Source: JAJNPS01 sp031426185 (lineage in GTDB: Bacteria; Pseudomonadota; Alphaproteobacteria; Rhodobacterales; Rhodobacteraceae). Taken from it: a DNA stretch of 7,549 nt. The stretch's first letter is position 1, and each line of letters opens with the position of its first letter. Under the pieces are notes generated by a model. That model was not told the DNA's origin. It did no database searches and saw only the letters and a list, made by a program, of their open reading frames with translations. The translations under genes were made by a program, and so were the position numbers. The stretch covers positions 1-7,549 of the forward strand of contig JANPKV010000237.1 in NCBI GenBank assembly GCA_031426185.1. The letters run 5' to 3'. Below are positions 5,711-7,549 of this stretch, one piece after another.

Positions 5711-7549
5711 ATGAAAGACTTCATCATTCCCGACCGCGATTTCGGCACCCCGGCCGCCAAAAGCAAGGTGATGGTTACACTGACCATCGACGGCTTTGAC
5801 GTGACCGTTCCCGAAGGCACCAGCATCATGCGCGCAGCGGCGGAGATCGGCATTTCCGTCCCCAAGCTCTGCGCCACCGACAGCATCGACGCTTTCGGCT
5901 CGTGCCGTCTGTGCCTGGTCGAGATCGAAGGCCGTAATGGCACACCCGCCTCCTGTACCACGCCCGTCGCCTCGGGCCTGAAGGTCCACACCCAGAACGC
6001 CAAGTTGAAACAACTGCGGCGCGGGGTGATGGAGCTGTATATCTCGGACCACCCGCTGGATTGCCTGACCTGCAGCGCCAATGGCGACTGCGAACTGCAG
6101 GACATGGCCGGGGCCGTGGGCCTGCGCGACGTGCGCTACGAGGCGGTGGATACCCACTTCCGCGCCAAGGACACCTCCGGCATCGCAAACCCGCTGTACA
6201 TCCCGCGCGACGACAGCAACCCCTATTTCTCGTACGACCCGCAGAAATGCATCGTCTGCTCGCGCTGTGTGCGCGCCTGTGAAGAAGTGCAGGGCACCTT
6301 TGCATTGACGATCGAAGGCCGCGGCTTTGACAGCCGCGTGTCGTTCGGTGCGAAAACCGACAACGCGCTTGCTTCGGACTGCGTGTCTTGCGGTGCTTGC
6401 GTGGCCGCCTGCCCGACCGCGACCCTGCAGGAAAAGTCGATCATCGAGATCGGCACGCCAGAGCGCAGCGTCATCACCACCTGCGCCTATTGCGGCGTCG
6501 GCTGCAGCTTCAAGGCCGAAATGCGCGGCGACGAACTGGTGCGCATGACGCCTTACAAGCACGGCAAGGCCAACCGGGGCCATTCCTGCGTCAAGGGCCG
6601 CTTCGCCTATGGTTATGCATCCCACAAGGACCGCATCCTGAACCCGATGATCCGCGACAACATCAACGATCCCTGGACCGAGGTGTCCTGGCGGGAGGCG
6701 ATGGCGTTTGCCGCCAACAGGATGAAGGGCATTCAGGCCAAATACGGTCGGCAGTCGGTCGGGGTGATCACCTCATCGCGCTGCACCAACGAAGAGGCCT
6801 ATCTGGTCCAGAAGTTGACCCGTGCGGTCTTTATGAACAACAATACCGATACCTGCGCGCGGGTCTGCCATTCGCCGACCGGCTACGGTCTGGGCCAGAC
6901 CTTCGGCACCAGCGCCGGCACGCAGGATTTCGATTCTGTCGAACACACCGACGTGGTCATCATCATTGGCGCAAACCCGACCGATGGTCACCCGGTCTTT
7001 GCCAGCCGCTTGAAAAAGCGCCTGCGCAAGGGCGCCAAGCTGATCGTGATCGACCCGCGCCGCATCGATCTGGTCGACGGCCCGCATGTCAAGGCCGCGC
7101 ATCACCTGCCCGTTCGCCCCGGCACCAACGTGGCCGTCATCACCGCCATCGCCCATACCATCGTGACCGAGGGGTTGTTCAACGAGGCCTTCATCCGCGA
7201 ACGCTGCGACTGGGACGAATTCCAGGATTATGCAGAATTCGTCGCGGCCCCCAACCATTCCCCCGAGGCAACCGAGTTGTTGACCGGCGTGAAGGCTGAC
7301 GAATTGCGCGCCGCCGCACGGCTTTACGCTTTGGGCGGCAATGGGGCCATCTATTACGGCCTCGGCGTCACCGAACATTCCCAAGGCTCCACCACCGTGA
7401 TCGGCATCGCCAACCTGGCCATGCTGACGGGCAATATCGGCCGCCCGGGCGTGGGGGTGAACCCGCTCCGGGGCCAGAACAACGTGCAGGGTTCTTGCGA
7501 CATGGGGTCGTTCCCGCACGAACTGCCCGGCTATCGCCACGTCAAGAAC
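5711..7549 (+). CDS. fdsA: NAD-dependent formate dehydrogenase alpha subunit, molybdenum catalytic (runs off right edge)
   Basis: 613 residues of the catalytic subunit are present; the family is roughly 950 long, so about a third is missing. It oxidises formate to CO2 at a bis-MGD molybdenum centre. The N-terminal part matches NuoG: a [2Fe-2S] domain (Cys54, 65, 68, 82), a His-Cys [4Fe-4S] site (His114, Cys118, 121, 127), and two ferredoxin clusters (Cys180, 183, 186, 190 and Cys224, 227, 230, 234). The molybdopterin domain starts with its own [4Fe-4S] (Cys258, 261, 265, 293) and Lys295. CARVCHSP (382-389) gives the Mo ligand Cys386 and His387, and NPLRGQNN (584-591) gives Arg587. A cysteine codon stands where FdhF-type enzymes use selenocysteine. 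GGAAAGG upstream supports the ATG at 5711, one base after the previous stop. fdsC and fdsD are expected beyond 7549. Confidence 0.97.
   Translation, partial: MKDFIIPDRDFGTPAAKSKVMVTLTIDGFDVTVPEGTSIMRAAAEIGISVPKLCATDSIDAFGSCRLCLVEIEGRNGTPASCTTPVASGLKVHTQNAKLKQLRRGVMELYISDHPLDCLTCSANGDCELQDMAGAVGLRDVRYEAVDTHFRAKDTSGIANPLYIPRDDSNPYFSYDPQKCIVCSRCVRACEEVQGTFALTIEGRGFDSRVSFGAKTDNALASDCVSCGACVAACPTATLQEKSIIEIGTPERSVITTCAYCGVGCSFKAEMRGDELVRMTPYKHGKANRGHSCVKGRFAYGYASHKDRILNPMIRDNINDPWTEVSWREAMAFAANRMKGIQAKYGRQSVGVITSSRCTNEEAYLVQKLTRAVFMNNNTDTCARVCHSPTGYGLGQTFGTSAGTQDFDSVEHTDVVIIIGANPTDGHPVFASRLKKRLRKGAKLIVIDPRRIDLVDGPHVKAAHHLPVRPGTNVAVITAIAHTIVTEGLFNEAFIRERCDWDEFQDYAEFVAAPNHSPEATELLTGVKADELRAAARLYALGGNGAIYYGLGVTEHSQGSTTVIGIANLAMLTGNIGRPGVGVNPLRGQNNVQGSCDMGSFPHELPGYRHVKN

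Noticed and set aside
5585..6625. 346-codon open frame on the minus strand, opposite the DUF4287 gene and fdsA
   Set aside because: Antisense to the Fe-S cluster region of fdsA. The composition (Ala, Gly, Arg, His rich) is that of a shadow frame.
6866..6868. Selenocysteine in the formate dehydrogenase active site
   Set aside because: The active-site codon is TGC (Cys386), not TGA, so no recoding is needed.
6773..7540. 255-codon open frame on the minus strand, opposite the fdsA catalytic domain
   Set aside because: Antisense to the molybdopterin domain with intact active-site residues; no recognisable motif.

Overview
The window is high-GC bacterial DNA and reads as a Rhodobacteraceae-type alphaproteobacterium. 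The best clue is the formate dehydrogenase alpha subunit. From its chosen start, the Mo-ligating Cys (386), the adjacent His (387), the active-site Arg (587) and a conserved Lys (295) fall at the residue numbers I recall for Rhodobacter capsulatus FdsA. The taxonomic call is an inference from protein character, since no database search was possible.

Left part (1-2462, all minus strand). Reading leftward from 2462 there is a compact, probably co-transcribed set: an S49 (SppA-like) serine peptidase, a 61-residue membrane-anchored protein with a CxxC/CxC tail, and a short-chain dehydrogenase with the signature of pteridine reductases (TGX3RXG, D-x12-Y-x3-K). The junctions are 0 and 1 nt. A gap of about 300 bp, partly AT-rich, follows. 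It contains an inverted repeat with a perfect 9-mer DnaA-box match. Beyond it is the 5' end of uvrC, which runs off the left edge.

Right part (2523-7549, all plus strand). A LysR-type regulator is divergent from the peptidase gene, with 60 bp between them. It is followed by an NAD+-dependent molybdenum formate dehydrogenase operon: fdsG (NuoE-like, [2Fe-2S]), fdsB (NuoF-like, FMN and [4Fe-4S]), a 70-residue DUF4287-like gene, and fdsA (bis-MGD and five Fe-S clusters), cut by the right edge. fdsG/fdsB and fdsB/DUF4287 overlap as ATGA, and the DUF4287 gene is 1 nt from fdsA. The complex would oxidise formate to CO2 and pass electrons through FdsA, FdsG and FdsB to NAD+. A perfect 8-bp palindrome with LysR-box geometry lies across the lysR stop codon upstream of fdsG and is a good candidate operator.

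Most of this is well-known housekeeping and formate metabolism. The parts worth a second look are the DUF4287 gene inserted between two core subunit genes, the candidate LysR operator, the pteridine-reductase signature, and the DnaA-box dyad upstream of uvrC. I see no mobile element, CRISPR array, tRNA or rRNA.
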